Origin: Bradyrhizobiaceae bacterium
GTDB taxonomy: Bacteria > Bacteroidota > Ignavibacteria > Kapaibacteriales > Kapaibacteriaceae
Assembly: GCA_024103135.1 (NCBI GenBank)
Contig: JAGFIZ010000137.1
Span: 58,241 to 122,240, forward strand
Length of the DNA: 64,000 nucleotides
Direction of reading: 5' to 3'
Shown: positions 37,620 to 46,779 of the stretch, piece by piece
Numbering within the stretch: position 1 is the first letter of the stretch
Layout of the letters: each line of letters starts with the position of its first letter
The notes under the pieces: generated by a model
Told to the model about the DNA's origin: nothing
Database searches by the model: none
Seen by the model: only the letters and a program-made list of their open reading frames with translations
Made by a program: the position numbers and the translations under genes

Positions 37620-38881
37620 GTAACCAGCGTCGGATAGTTAGTGAGGAAGCCATCGAACTCGCCGTTGGCAAGGTATTCCTGAATGAATGCGTCGTCGTCC
37701 AACGTCCACGTTACCGCAGCGATTCCACTGGCCTTTGCTTGTTGAACTTCGGCGAGTTGAGTACCAAGAGTCCACCGCGGAGCCCATACACGTGCTGATG
37801 CCTGTTGAGCCTGTTCGAGTGAGAGTTCAACGATGCTAGGAATCGATCGATGTTCCGGGATGGCAATGAACTCGTCGTATACCGCTTGTGTAGGAATTCC
37901 AATCATCAAGGTCAATGGTTTTCGGTTTGGTATGGCGCGAGCATCGGCCATGGCCTTCAGTTGAAGAGGGATGACCCTTGACAATAAGCCTGCATTCTCG
38001 GTTTTAATGTCGAGGTATACGAATTCGAGGTTCGTCTCATTCACAATGGCATCCAATGCTTCGGCTAACGTTGGGATGCGTTCACCATTGATGAGTGTTA
38101 CTAAAAACTGTAGTGCCTTGATTGGATAGTCCTCAGGCGGACCTACCAAGGCACCACGGCGAACTAGACGCGGATTCAACTGCTCGTCGTGGTAAAGAAA
38201 TGGAACGTTGTCGACTGACAATCGCACATCGATTTCCACGGCATTTGCTCCGAACCGTTCTGCAATGCGAATGAGCTCCACGGTATTCTCGCTATGAGGG
38301 ATAAGGTCAGCCGTACGTCCCCCGGCACGGTGAGCAATAATGGCAAATGGCTGCCGGGCTTGCTGACTAAATGCACGCACCCAATGCATCTGAATGGCGT
38401 CCGTGTTGTTCAGTTGACCCTGGCCATAGCTACCACTCAAACGAATTGTATCTGATTGTCTACCTCCGTGTATGATGTATTCCGCTCCATCATTAGAATC
38501 GATCGATAGATGAATGAGACCTGTGTTGCTATTTGTTTGTTCACGCCAATAGCCGTCGAAAAGAACAACGCTATCGAGATGACCACTCTCAAGTTGCACG
38601 TACATGACGTTTGGTCTGGCATAGATCGTGAGTCTGTCCCCGCTGATCTTGATGACAACCGAATCTCCAAGACGCCCCCTACCATTGTCGACAGCCCACA
38701 CCCCTTCCAGTCGCTCTAACTGTTCAGGTAGCAGACTCTTTGTATGGGCAAGCGAGCCGCCCTTGCGAAACTCAGGTATCAGCAGGCCTGTTGGACTTTC
38801 TACGCATGACCAGAGGCATAGTACTGGTAAGCATAGAAGGAATAGGCGAACAGCGGTACGTGCTGTAGGAGACGTGATCAT
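37598..38881 (-). CDS. Glycerophosphodiester phosphodiesterase family lipoprotein
   Basis: About 427 residues. The ATG at 38881 gives an ATGA overlap with the upstream gene and opens onto a lipoprotein signal (MITSPTARTAVRLFLLCL to LWSC); an earlier in-frame start at 38920 would place 13 residues ahead of it. Residues about 45-170 form a beta-rich domain of unknown role (EGVWAVDNGRGRLG). The GDPD TIM-barrel follows, with IIAHRAGG, HSENTVELI, the acidic pair in AVEIDVRLS and FLYHDEQLNPRL, which in the family bind calcium or another divalent metal. It would release alcohols from glycerophosphodiesters such as phospholipid breakdown products, at the envelope. Confidence 0.88.
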   Translation of the reverse strand: MITSPTARTAVRLFLLCLPVLCLWSCVESPTGLLIPEFRKGGSLAHTKSLLPEQLERLEGVWAVDNGRGRLGDSVVIKISGDRLTIYARPNVMYVQLESGHLDSVVLFDGYWREQTNSNTGLIHLSIDSNDGAEYIIHGGRQSDTIRLSGSYGQGQLNNTDAIQMHWVRAFSQQARQPFAIIAHRAGGRTADLIPHSENTVELIRIAERFGANAVEIDVRLSVDNVPFLYHDEQLNPRLVRRGALVGPPEDYPIKALQFLVTLINGERIPTLAEALDAIVNETNLEFVYLDIKTENAGLLSRVIPLQLKAMADARAIPNRKPLTLMIGIPTQAVYDEFIAIPEHRSIPSIVELSLEQAQQASARVWAPRWTLGTQLAEVQQAKASGIAAVTWTLDDDAFIQEYLANGEFDGFLTNYPTLVTWHVYMR

Positions 38882-39600
38882 AGACGCACTCCCATCATGA
38901 GCTCTGGAATGAAATACCACCGATCAATGGTCGGAAACAACAACCAGTTTTGGTAGGCAAACTTGAGCACGCTACCACGCATGCCTAGTTCAAAATTCGA
39001 GTTGTCCCAGAACGGTTGTTCAAGGAACAACCCAACGGTCATTCCATTAGGAAAGTTCTTGGATGTGCGGACGATGATGGTGCCTGCCCTATCGACCTTG
39101 CTAAGACAGTAGTTGAGTTCGACCTTTAACGACACCGCCAGCGTCGAGCTGCGCCATCCTATCGTCATGTTGGGGTAGACAAACGAGCTCACATTGCCAT
39201 TGTCAAAAGCACCGCTGCCCAAGCCCCCTACAAACACACCAACATCATAACCAAAGTGAAAGGTTAGTGGATCAAGAATGGCGAGTCGCCACTTCGGCCC
39301 GACCTGTAAATGCCAGTTAATGAACTGCGTCGTCAATCGACCGTTGATGCTAAAGTCAAGTGGCAAGCCAACCCATCCATCCAATGTCCAGGATGGCCAT
39401 CGGTACGTATCGGACTCCTCGACCACTGATTCCGGCATCTTCGTCAATGCCATCTCTACGGCAAACTTTGTGTCACCCGACTCCAGCGCAGCCGGATACA
39501 TCATGGGGCCAGTTACGGCAGTCTGTTGCGCGCTAAGATTGAACGGGAAGGTGCAACAATAAGCGACGACGAACATGATGCATAGCCGTGTGCAATACAC
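38878..39600 (-). CDS. Exported beta-rich protein, probably outer membrane
   Basis: The frame is open from 39708, but the GTG at 39600 gives a signal peptide right away (YCTRLCIMFVVAYCC to NLSA-QQ) and avoids a 44-base overlap with the upstream gene; ATG alternatives are 39708, 39702 and 39576. The mature ~215 residues have aromatic-rich beta-strands and turns (LDGWVGLPLDFSING, FHFGYDVGVFVGGLG), ending in WYFIPELMMGVRL, as in outer-membrane barrels. No family is recognised. The stop overlaps the GDPD start as ATGA, so the two products may act together. Confidence 0.6.
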   Translation of the reverse strand: MYCTRLCIMFVVAYCCTFPFNLSAQQTAVTGPMMYPAALESGDTKFAVEMALTKMPESVVEESDTYRWPSWTLDGWVGLPLDFSINGRLTTQFINWHLQVGPKWRLAILDPLTFHFGYDVGVFVGGLGSGAFDNGNVSSFVYPNMTIGWRSSTLAVSLKVELNYCLSKVDRAGTIIVRTSKNFPNGMTVGLFLEQPFWDNSNFELGMRGSVLKFAYQNWLLFPTIDRWYFIPELMMGVRL

Positions 39601-39664
39601 GGTTGCATACGACAACGTCCGCGGCAGGCTGGACGCCAGCTCAGCAATGAATGCAGTGACGTGA

Positions 39665-40021
39665 TTACTCGCTACTGCTTCCCGAAAATTTGTCGTCAGC
39701 ATCGGCAAACATGAAGTTGAACGACGTCATGGAACCATAGATCCTGGTGATATACCCCTGAAGGCGCACCTTTTCTCCATCAGTCAAGTTCTTGTTTGCA
39801 TTAATCTGCTGTTCTAGAACACGCAGGTTATCGCGCATCATCACAACCTTATGCATGAACTTGTCCATTGGGATTTCATGCTGTGCTAATGAAGCATCGT
39901 TAGGTTTAAACACAACGGTGCCACGTTCCCACTTTGGAGCCAACTCTGCAGAGTGTCGTGCCTCGATCTCATTCGAGATAAGCGTTGCCAGCAGTCGAAT
40001 CTGATAGTTATCGAGCTCCAT
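39665..40021 (-). CDS. Hypothetical protein, mostly alpha-helical
   Basis: 118 residues from the ATG at 40021 (MELDNYQIRLLATLISNEIE); an in-frame start at 40063 would overlap BioY much more. It is a short, soluble, charged, helical protein with no signal peptide: ELDNYQIRLLATLISNEIEA, then WERGTVVFKPNDAS, then a coiled-coil-like MMRDNLRVLEQQINANKNL and a C-terminal SFNFMFADADDKF tail. The family is not recognised. It overlaps bioY by 14 bases, so it is probably translated with it. Confidence 0.6.
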   Translation of the reverse strand: MELDNYQIRLLATLISNEIEARHSAELAPKWERGTVVFKPNDASLAQHEIPMDKFMHKVVMMRDNLRVLEQQINANKNLTDGEKVRLQGYITRIYGSMTSFNFMFADADDKFSGSSSE

Positions 40022-40577
40022 TCCGAATCCTTGCTGAGGTTGCATAGATCGTACCGGCGACAACGCTCTTGATCACGTCGCCGATGAGGAAAGGGGCTAT
40101 GGCAAGCGCCAGTATTTGCGACATACCGACAAACGAGCTCATCACCAGAGCGCCACACAAAAGGATTGGAACGTGCGCAACGATGCCGATCAACGTACCT
40201 GTAACAACATGACGTGACGGAGTCCGCTCCGCTAGCCAGCCAGCCAACCAGGCACCAGGGATAAAGCCAACAAGGTATCCAGAGGTCGGTCCCCATAGGG
40301 CTGGTAACGTTGCGAACCCAGCAAAGACTGGCAGTCCTGCTGCCCCGGCTGTGAGGTAGCCAGTTGCAGCTAACACTCCTTGGCGTTTACCAAAGAGCAT
40401 ACCCCACAGGATGACGGCAAAGGTCTGTCCCGTGATCGGTACCGGCGTGAATGCAAGATCAATTTTTAGCTGTGAGACCAGCGTGATGAAGGCAATGCCG
40501 ACTAGTGGGAGAAATGCAGAGATCTTCCGACTCTGTATTGCAATGCTGCCTTGACTGTGTACAAAGGTGTTGTTCAT
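40008..40577 (-). CDS. bioY: BioY biotin transporter substrate-binding component
   Basis: 189 residues with about six hydrophobic segments, normal for BioY, the S-component of energy-coupling-factor transporters that imports biotin. Family landmarks are TPVPITGQTFAVILWGMLFGKRQG and AGAAGLPVFAGF, followed by GPTSGYLVGFIPGAWLAG. No ECF ATPase or T-component (BioM/BioN) is nearby; it must use a shared module elsewhere or work alone. Seventeen bases separate it from the ABC permease gene upstream. No biotin-operator palindrome was seen in that gap. Confidence 0.92.
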   Translation of the reverse strand: MNNTFVHSQGSIAIQSRKISAFLPLVGIAFITLVSQLKIDLAFTPVPITGQTFAVILWGMLFGKRQGVLAATGYLTAGAAGLPVFAGFATLPALWGPTSGYLVGFIPGAWLAGWLAERTPSRHVVTGTLIGIVAHVPILLCGALVMSSFVGMSQILALAIAPFLIGDVIKSVVAGTIYATSARIRNGAR

Positions 40578-40594
40578 AGGTGAGCAAAGATACT

Positions 40595-41413
40595 CTACTC
40601 CTTGAGTGCACCAGCGGTGAGTCCTTCAATGATTCTCCGTTGAAACAGTACGAACAAGAGAAGGATCGGTAGTGCACTGATTCCTGCACCGGCCATGAGA
40701 TGTCCCCAGTCGATGCTCTGTTTACCCAGATAGAATGCCAATCCCACGGGTAGCGTACGATGTGCTTCGTCGTTGGTGAACAGGAAGGGGAACAGAAAAC
40801 TATTCCAATTGCTTAAGAACGTGTAGATGGCTAGAACGGTGAGAACTGGTCGGCACACTGGAAAGACAATCCTCCAGAGTACCGTCCACTCGCCTGCGCC
40901 ATCAATGCGTGCTGCGTCCTCCATCTCCCGTGGGACGGAGAGCATGTACTGTCGTACCAGAAACAAACCAAATGGCGTGACTAGCCAAGGAACAATCAAG
41001 GCAGCAAAGGAATTGATCCATCCAAGCTCTGCAACGAGTCGGTACAGTGGAATCATGATCACTTGCTGTGGAATCATCAGAACGCCAACGACCGTGATGA
41101 GAGCTATAGATGTGAAGCGTCGTGTACCACGGGCAAGAGCGTAGCCACCCCACAGACAAAAGACTACGTTGCCGGCTGTTACAACAACGGCAACGATGGT
41201 TGAATTGACAAAGTAGCGTAGGAAGTTATCGCTCTGCCATGCATCACCGTAGTTCTGGAACGTCGTCGGTGCTTGCAGTAACTGGGTGAAGGTGCTGAAC
41301 TGCTCGGGGTTGTCCTTCAAGCTTACCAGAATCATCCAGAACATTGGGAAGATCATCCCTAAGGCGATAACGACAAGTCCAATGCGGATGAGAACGGATG
41401 TAAGCTTCGTCAT
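40595..41413 (-). CDS. Carbohydrate-type ABC transporter permease (MalG-like), without local partners
   Basis: 272 residues with about six transmembrane segments. The cytoplasmic EAA loop, which docks the ATPase, is seen as EMEDAARIDGAGEWTVLWRIVFP with its conserved Gly. This family of inner-membrane proteins is one half of sugar or oligosaccharide importers with a MalF-like partner, an ATPase and a binding protein, none of which are in the window. The start overlaps the nadD stop by 4 bases. The substrate is unknown. Confidence 0.9.
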   Translation of the reverse strand: MTKLTSVLIRIGLVVIALGMIFPMFWMILVSLKDNPEQFSTFTQLLQAPTTFQNYGDAWQSDNFLRYFVNSTIVAVVVTAGNVVFCLWGGYALARGTRRFTSIALITVVGVLMIPQQVIMIPLYRLVAELGWINSFAALIVPWLVTPFGLFLVRQYMLSVPREMEDAARIDGAGEWTVLWRIVFPVCRPVLTVLAIYTFLSNWNSFLFPFLFTNDEAHRTLPVGLAFYLGKQSIDWGHLMAGAGISALPILLLFVLFQRRIIEGLTAGALKE

Positions 41414-42045
41414 CGTTGGTTGGCGGGTCCAGGAACAGTCGTTTCTCGGTAGAGGCCTTTTTCGGCAATGTGATCGCGGACACTCTTGACCGTGAGGTAG
41501 TTGATGCTCTTGTTCTCCATGACTCGGTTACGAATGTCCGTGCTGCTAATCTCCAACAACGGTGCACTAATCCATACAGGTTGCCGACCATCGACTGTGA
41601 GCAGGTCGGTCATACGGAGTTCCATTTCTGGCGTTAGTAAGAACGGTCTACGAACGATGCACAATTGCGCCAACCGACAGATGTCCTGCCAATCCTTCCA
41701 TCGTACAAATTCAACGGCTTGATCAGAGCCAATCAATAGGGATAGGTTGGCTTCAGGGAACTGTTCAACAAAGTAGCGAACCGTATCGATCGTGTACGAC
41801 ACACCACCACGACGCAGCTCTACATCGCTCACGCTAAACTTCTCATGCTGTTGAGTAGCAGACTGCACCATCGTAAGTCTGTCTTCTGCTGGTGCAAGCA
41901 TGACATGATCGGTCTTGAACGGGCTCCTTGAAGCTGGAACAAAGAAACAGCGATCCAGCGACTGTTGATCTACAAACCTGTCGGCTATGATCAGGTGTGC
42001 GATGTGAATGGGATTGAACGATCCACCGATGATTCCAATGTTCAT
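41410..42045 (-). CDS. nadD: Nicotinate-nucleotide adenylyltransferase
   Basis: 211 residues. The nucleotidyltransferase motif IGGSFNPIHIAHL (the GxFxPxHxxH class) is at the N-terminus and the C-terminal phosphate-binding motif is ISSTDIRNRV. NadD transfers AMP from ATP to nicotinate mononucleotide, making deamido-NAD in the cytoplasm. The SRSPFKTDHVMLAPAEDRLTMV block is family-typical. The enzyme is essential in most bacteria. It lies downstream of nuoF by 26 bases and its stop overlaps the ABC permease start. Confidence 0.95.
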   Translation of the reverse strand: MNIGIIGGSFNPIHIAHLIIADRFVDQQSLDRCFFVPASRSPFKTDHVMLAPAEDRLTMVQSATQQHEKFSVSDVELRRGGVSYTIDTVRYFVEQFPEANLSLLIGSDQAVEFVRWKDWQDICRLAQLCIVRRPFLLTPEMELRMTDLLTVDGRQPVWISAPLLEISSTDIRNRVMENKSINYLTVKSVRDHIAEKGLYRETTVPGPANQR

Positions 42046-42071
42046 GCGTCTGATCGTATTCTCAGATCAAG

Positions 42072-43400
42072 CTACTTGTTCACCACCAAGGAATCGATGG
42101 TTTTCCGGCGAGCATGCACAGCGTTCAAGCTGATGAATGACCGGTTTGGCTTGCATCGTGCTTCGAACTCCGGACGGAACTTCTCGATAAAGCCCTTTAC
42201 TGGCCAAGCAGCAGCATCACCAAAAGCACAGATGGTGTTGCCCTCGATGTTTGATGCTACGCTGTACAGCACGTCGATATCAGCCGATGTTGCATCATGG
42301 TGTTCAAAGCGGTGGAGCATCTTCTCCATCCAGCCCGTTCCTTCCCGACATGGTGTACACTGACCGCAGCTTTCATGATGGTAGAAGCGTGCTATTCGCA
42401 GGGTGATGGCAACAATGTCCGTGTCTTCGTCCATAACCATGATTCCGGCTGTACCGATGTGCGTGCCAAGGACCTTTAGACTCTCTTCGTCCATACGCAC
42501 ACCGTCGATTTCATCGCCACGGAGTGGAGGCATTGAACAGCCCCCTGGGATGATAGCCTTGATTTTCTTATTTCCGGGGATACCACCGCCAACATTGTAG
42601 ATGATGTCCGTCAGCAACATTCCCGTTTCCAGCTCATACACACCAGGCTTGTTGATATGTCCGCTTAGACCATACAACAACGTCCCGGCATGACCCTTTG
42701 CACCAATCTGCGAGTAAGCATCGGCGCCCAACATCATAATCGGTGGGATGGTGGCAAGAGTTTCGACATTGTTGATTGTCGTTGGCATTCCCCATAGGCC
42801 CTTGTTGGCAGGGAATGGTGGCTTGAACCGTGGATAGCCACGATCACCTTCCAGGGAATTCATGAGCGAGGTTTCTTCACCACAGATGTAGGCACCAGCC
42901 CCCTTGTGGACAACGATGTCGGCAGCAAAGTCATGATTGAAGGTCGACCGCATCTTCTCGCCTATGTAGCCCTTCTCGTAGGCCTGGGCAACGGCCTTCT
43001 GCATGAGATCCACCCACTTGTGATATTCACCACGAATGTAGATGTAGGCCTTCTGCACGCCCATGGCATAACAGCCGATGAGGATTCCCTCGATAAGCTG
43101 GTGCGGGTTGTCTTCGAAGATCTGTCGGTCTTTGAACGAGCCAGGCTCCGACTCGTCGCCGTTCACGGCCAGATACTTGGGCTTGTCCGTGCCCTTAGGC
43201 ATGAACGACCACTTGAGACCAGTCGGGAAACAGGCGCCTCCCCTTCCACGCAGACCAGATCGCTTGACTTCGTTGATCACATCGTCCTGCGACATCGCAA
43301 TGGCTTTCTTGTAGGCAGAGAATCCGCCGTTTGCCAAATACACATCAAGGTTTGCAAGATCCTTGATCTTCGGTAATACGAGGTGTGGAGAGGTATACAT
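42072..43400 (-). CDS. nuoF: NADH-quinone oxidoreductase subunit F
   Basis: About 442 residues, from the ATG at 43400 rather than the in-frame start at 43415. The subunit binds NADH, FMN and one 4Fe-4S cluster in complex I. Landmarks are the FMN/NADH loop GLRGRGGACFPTGLKW, AGAYICGEETSLMNSLEG, and the cluster ligands in ESCGQCTPCREG with a fourth Cys later, in EGNTICAFGDAAAWP. Usual partners nuoE and nuoG are not adjacent: the next gene downstream is nadD, and upstream is a response regulator. So this is either a scattered complex I gene or a NuoF-like subunit of another NADH-linked enzyme. Confidence 0.92.
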   Translation of the reverse strand: MYTSPHLVLPKIKDLANLDVYLANGGFSAYKKAIAMSQDDVINEVKRSGLRGRGGACFPTGLKWSFMPKGTDKPKYLAVNGDESEPGSFKDRQIFEDNPHQLIEGILIGCYAMGVQKAYIYIRGEYHKWVDLMQKAVAQAYEKGYIGEKMRSTFNHDFAADIVVHKGAGAYICGEETSLMNSLEGDRGYPRFKPPFPANKGLWGMPTTINNVETLATIPPIMMLGADAYSQIGAKGHAGTLLYGLSGHINKPGVYELETGMLLTDIIYNVGGGIPGNKKIKAIIPGGCSMPPLRGDEIDGVRMDEESLKVLGTHIGTAGIMVMDEDTDIVAITLRIARFYHHESCGQCTPCREGTGWMEKMLHRFEHHDATSADIDVLYSVASNIEGNTICAFGDAAAWPVKGFIEKFRPEFEARCKPNRSFISLNAVHARRKTIDSLVVNK

Positions 43401-43449
43401 GAAGCGAAAATACAAAGGTTGCAGTGGAGGATAATGCAGTTCGTGGACG

Positions 43450-43836
43450 CTAGTTGAGTTTTATCTCGGCTAGTGCTTTAGCAAATGTTTGGAGAGCAAT
43501 TGGTTTGGTGAGAACCTGTTTGACAAGTGGACATGCTCTGGCACGTGTAACATCGGCAGGGTCAATGCTCGACGTGATGATGAAAATCGGTGCACTCCAT
43601 GGTTTTGAACCCTGGGTTTGCAACTGGTCAAGCACCTTCCAGCCGTCAACTCCCGGCATGTTCAAATCCAGTAGAACAATGGCTGGAATGGCACCGTTCC
43701 GAGCGCATGCTTCAAGAAACTCCGATGCATTGGTGAACTCGCGCACGGGTGACGATACACCCAATTCACGCAGGTAGCGCTTGAACACATAGTGAAAGAC
43801 CTTGTCGTCGTCAACTATCCAAATCTCACGCATCAA
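43450..43836 (-). CDS. Single-domain response regulator
   Basis: 128 residues, a lone receiver domain with no output domain. Acidic residues in IWIVDDDKVF, the phospho-acceptor Asp57 in LLDLNMPGVDGW, Thr88/Ser89 (IITSS) and Lys111 (VLTKPI) are all present, so it should be phosphorylated. Its start overlaps the 3' end of the sensor gene by 11 bases, so it is very probably the sensor's partner. Such proteins act by protein-protein contact, as CheY does. Confidence 0.93.
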   Translation of the reverse strand: MMREIWIVDDDKVFHYVFKRYLRELGVSSPVREFTNASEFLEACARNGAIPAIVLLDLNMPGVDGWKVLDQLQTQGSKPWSAPIFIITSSIDPADVTRARACPLVKQVLTKPIALQTFAKALAEIKLN

Positions 43837-45379
43837 TGGCTTGTGCTTTCTGGACGAGTTGGTGGAGTATGGCGTCGACGTCCGTAGAAATATCAGCGAG
43901 TTGTTGCAGCACTTCCTTGGTTTCCTGATCGCTGATTTTGTCTACGTCGATCAAGTGGAGTAACGTCATGATGGACGACAAGGGGCCACGTAGCTGGTGA
44001 GAGCTTATCTGGGCGATGTCAGAAAGGATTGCGTTGGTATGCCTGAGTCGCTCAAGTGATGTTCGCAGGTCATGAATGTCTTGCATCACCACACCAACGC
44101 CAACAATCTGTGTTTCGATAACGAGTGGAGCCAGGCGCATCAATTTGTACCGACCTTGACCGGATCTGGCATGCAACTGTACTTCGAATGTGCAGGCCTG
44201 TCCTTTGAGTGCTATGCGGACCGCTTCGTCCCACGTTTCGAGAATGGACGACAACAAGGGCAGCGTTTGTGGGTACTCACCGAGCATCGGAGGATACGGT
44301 CTGTCCTGAAAGACTGCCTCGGCAAACTTGTGGTTGAACAGCGTCAATCGTTGCTCTCTATCAACGGTAAAGATGATGGAGTCAGTGTTGCTGATTAATG
44401 CCATTAGGCGTTCGTGTTCGATTCGTAGTCGTTGCTCTGATGACTTCTCTGCCGTAATGTCTCGCACAAACACCGTAAAGCCGTCACTGTTTGGATACAC
44501 AACGATTCGGAACCACTCGTTTTCCGAAGTATGCTTGGCTTCCAACGTGCCACTTAGGCCAGTCTCACGTGTGGCCTTTACGGTGTTGACGAGGGCATAG
44601 GTATCAAGCCACTGGCACGCTTCGGTCAAGCTTGTTCCAACGACGTCCTCTATCGTAAGACCAGACTTGCTAGTGAACATCTGGTTGGCACTTGTGATGA
44701 CCAAGGAGTTGTCGAGAAACACATATCCGTCCTGGATGGAATCCGCAACCAACTGTAGCTGCTGCAGCGCCTTGAGAATTGTGGGGTCGGCAAAGCGATA
44801 ATCGCTCCAACTCTCTATGAGGGTCGTGATATCGTTCCCGGTAATCAGGTGTGCAGGCTGGCCGTTGTAGGTAATCTTGCTCGTACGGACACTAGCCCAG
44901 ATGACCTTACCGGTTGCACTCTGGTACTTCCTGATAGCATTGTTGGTCACTACATCTGCAGCAACGTTAATGTAGCGCGACTGAGACTCGCCATCCTGAT
45001 CTTTCGGCGAAAGATCTGCAACGCGCAGGTTGTTGAATTGTTCTGCGGTGTATTCGAATAGCGCCAGTGCTGCAGGGTTTACGTCAAGTATCGTCTCCGA
45101 ACTTTCGCACACCACCCACATTGGGTCTGGGTGTGATTCGAAGAGCGACATGGTTTGTGTCCTTGACTCGGCAAGCTTCTGCTCGCCACGACTCAGAAAA
45201 TAGCCAAAGAGCAGCCCGCTGAGAACCATGAAGATCAGTCCTTTGACTATACCGGCTTGTAGTACCACCAGGACAGGCATGGAATGGGTAAGCTCTGCGA
45301 GCAAGTAGTCGGAGGCAACGATGTACCCCACCCCGACCATCGTATAGATCAAAGCGATGTGTACGCCTCGTTTAGCCAT
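43826..45379 (-). CDS. Membrane PAS sensor with HisKA-like domain but no ATPase domain
   Basis: 517 residues. Two hydrophobic segments (about 7-30 and 36-60) place it in the inner membrane with a short periplasmic loop. Two or three PAS domains follow (TMSLFESHPDPMWVV; DSIQDGYVFLDNSLVI; NTDSIIFTVDREQRLTLF). The C-terminus is a HisKA-like dimerisation helix with His461 in ISSHQLRGPLSSIM and only 56 further residues, so the HATPase catalytic domain that a histidine kinase needs is missing. The next gene on the strand is the response regulator, overlapping by 11 bases, so nothing was lost to a nearby frameshift. It may be phosphorylated by another kinase or signal without phosphorylation. AGGAGA precedes the start region. 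Confidence 0.88.
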   Translation of the reverse strand: MAKRGVHIALIYTMVGVGYIVASDYLLAELTHSMPVLVVLQAGIVKGLIFMVLSGLLFGYFLSRGEQKLAESRTQTMSLFESHPDPMWVVCESSETILDVNPAALALFEYTAEQFNNLRVADLSPKDQDGESQSRYINVAADVVTNNAIRKYQSATGKVIWASVRTSKITYNGQPAHLITGNDITTLIESWSDYRFADPTILKALQQLQLVADSIQDGYVFLDNSLVITSANQMFTSKSGLTIEDVVGTSLTEACQWLDTYALVNTVKATRETGLSGTLEAKHTSENEWFRIVVYPNSDGFTVFVRDITAEKSSEQRLRIEHERLMALISNTDSIIFTVDREQRLTLFNHKFAEAVFQDRPYPPMLGEYPQTLPLLSSILETWDEAVRIALKGQACTFEVQLHARSGQGRYKLMRLAPLVIETQIVGVGVVMQDIHDLRTSLERLRHTNAILSDIAQISSHQLRGPLSSIMTLLHLIDVDKISDQETKEVLQQLADISTDVDAILHQLVQKAQAIDA

Positions 45380-45504
45380 CCTACATCACATCTCCTAACA
45401 ACGTGCGTGAAAAGTAAACCCGTTTGGAAAAAATATGGCAAAAACAACCGAAATGTACTACGTAGTGCACGGTAAACACATGAAAACTCGGTGCTTACGG
45501 ATGT

Positions 45505-46716
45505 CTAGCGCTTTACGACGACTGCCAACCCCTGTCCGACACCAATACAAAGGGCAGCAGCACCTAGCGTAAGATTGCGGCGTTTCATTTCGCGGACAAG
45601 ATGACCTAGGATACGCCCACCACTCATGCCCAAGGGATGTCCAATCGAGATTGCACCTCCGTGGACATTGACGATGTCCGTTGATAACCCAAGCTCCCGA
45701 ACACAAGCAACGGATTGTGCGGCAAAGGCCTCGTTGATTTCAACCAGTTCCAGGTCAGCAACCGCAACGCTTGCAGCTTCGCAGGCTTTTCGAATGGCTC
45801 CAACTGGTCCGATACCCATCACTCTGGGGTCGACGCCAACGGCTCCGGTTCCGATAATCTGGGCAAACACATGATTGGCCAAAGACGGTTGTTCTGCCAT
45901 CGCCGACTCACTTACAATGAGCATGGCGCAAGCCCCATCGTTGAGCGATGAACTGTTGCCTGCTGTTACCGAGCCATTCTTTCGGAAGACGGGTCTGAGC
46001 TTGGCGAGCTGTTCCAACGTCGTATCACGTCGGGGTCCTTCATCTGTACTCACAACAGTCGAAGCACCCTTCCTGTTCGGAATCTCGATGCCAATAATCT
46101 CATCGGCGAACACGCCTTCGTCTTGGGCTGCCACAGCACGTTGATGACTCATGAGTGCAAAGGCATCCTGGTCATCACGGCTGATGTTCCACTGCTCGGC
46201 GACATTCTCTGCCGTTTCGCCCATGGCTTCCAAAGGAAACATGGCCTCCATCCTAGGGTTGGGATATCGCCAACCCAAGGCGGTGTCGTAGGCCGTAAGG
46301 TTGCCAAACAGGGCAGAGCCGCTGGCATTCTTTGGGATGCTATATGGGGCACGTGACATGCTTTCAACACCACCGGCAACGATCACGTTGGCCTCGCCAC
46401 ACCGAACTGCGCGACTTGCCTGAATGACTGCTTCGAGTGATGATGCACAGAGTCTGTTGACCGTAACGCCAGGTACGGAATACGGCAAGCCGGCCAGCAA
46501 CGCTGCCATGCGCGCAACGTTCCGGTTGTCCTCTCCTGCTTGATTTGCACAGCCAAGGATTACGTCGTCAATCTTCTCCGCATCTACTCCAGTTCTCGCT
46601 ATGAGTGCAGCAATCGTCGTTGCTGCAAGGTCATCTGGTCGCACTGCCGACAATGCGCCACCATACTTCCCGACTGGTGTGCGGATCGGTTCGACGATGT
46701 AGGCGTTTGAATTCAT
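45505..46716 (-). CDS. Acetyl-CoA C-acyltransferase (thiolase)
   Basis: 403 residues, normal for a thiolase. The nucleophile Cys90 is in VNRLCASSLEAV, the catalytic His in GHPLG near residue 357 (NVHGGAISIGHPLGMSGGRI), and the second Cys in ALCIGVGQGLAV near the C-terminus. The CIGVGQG form is common in beta-ketoadipyl-CoA and degradative thiolases. It can cleave 3-oxoacyl-CoA in beta-oxidation, or condense two acyl-CoA. No beta-oxidation partners are adjacent. The gene stands alone between the sensor and ValS genes. Confidence 0.94.
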   Translation of the reverse strand: MNSNAYIVEPIRTPVGKYGGALSAVRPDDLAATTIAALIARTGVDAEKIDDVILGCANQAGEDNRNVARMAALLAGLPYSVPGVTVNRLCASSLEAVIQASRAVRCGEANVIVAGGVESMSRAPYSIPKNASGSALFGNLTAYDTALGWRYPNPRMEAMFPLEAMGETAENVAEQWNISRDDQDAFALMSHQRAVAAQDEGVFADEIIGIEIPNRKGASTVVSTDEGPRRDTTLEQLAKLRPVFRKNGSVTAGNSSSLNDGACAMLIVSESAMAEQPSLANHVFAQIIGTGAVGVDPRVMGIGPVGAIRKACEAASVAVADLELVEINEAFAAQSVACVRELGLSTDIVNVHGGAISIGHPLGMSGGRILGHLVREMKRRNLTLGAAALCIGVGQGLAVVVKR

Positions 46717-46779
46717 GGATGTCTATGTCTCGTTGTTTAATAGCGACTGATGGTAAGGGGCTTTGTAGTCGTTGCGTTG

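Noticed and set aside
45457..45466. Palindrome ACTACGTAGT between the sensor and thiolase genes
   Set aside because: A single 10-base palindrome is expected now and then by chance, and no second copy was seen.
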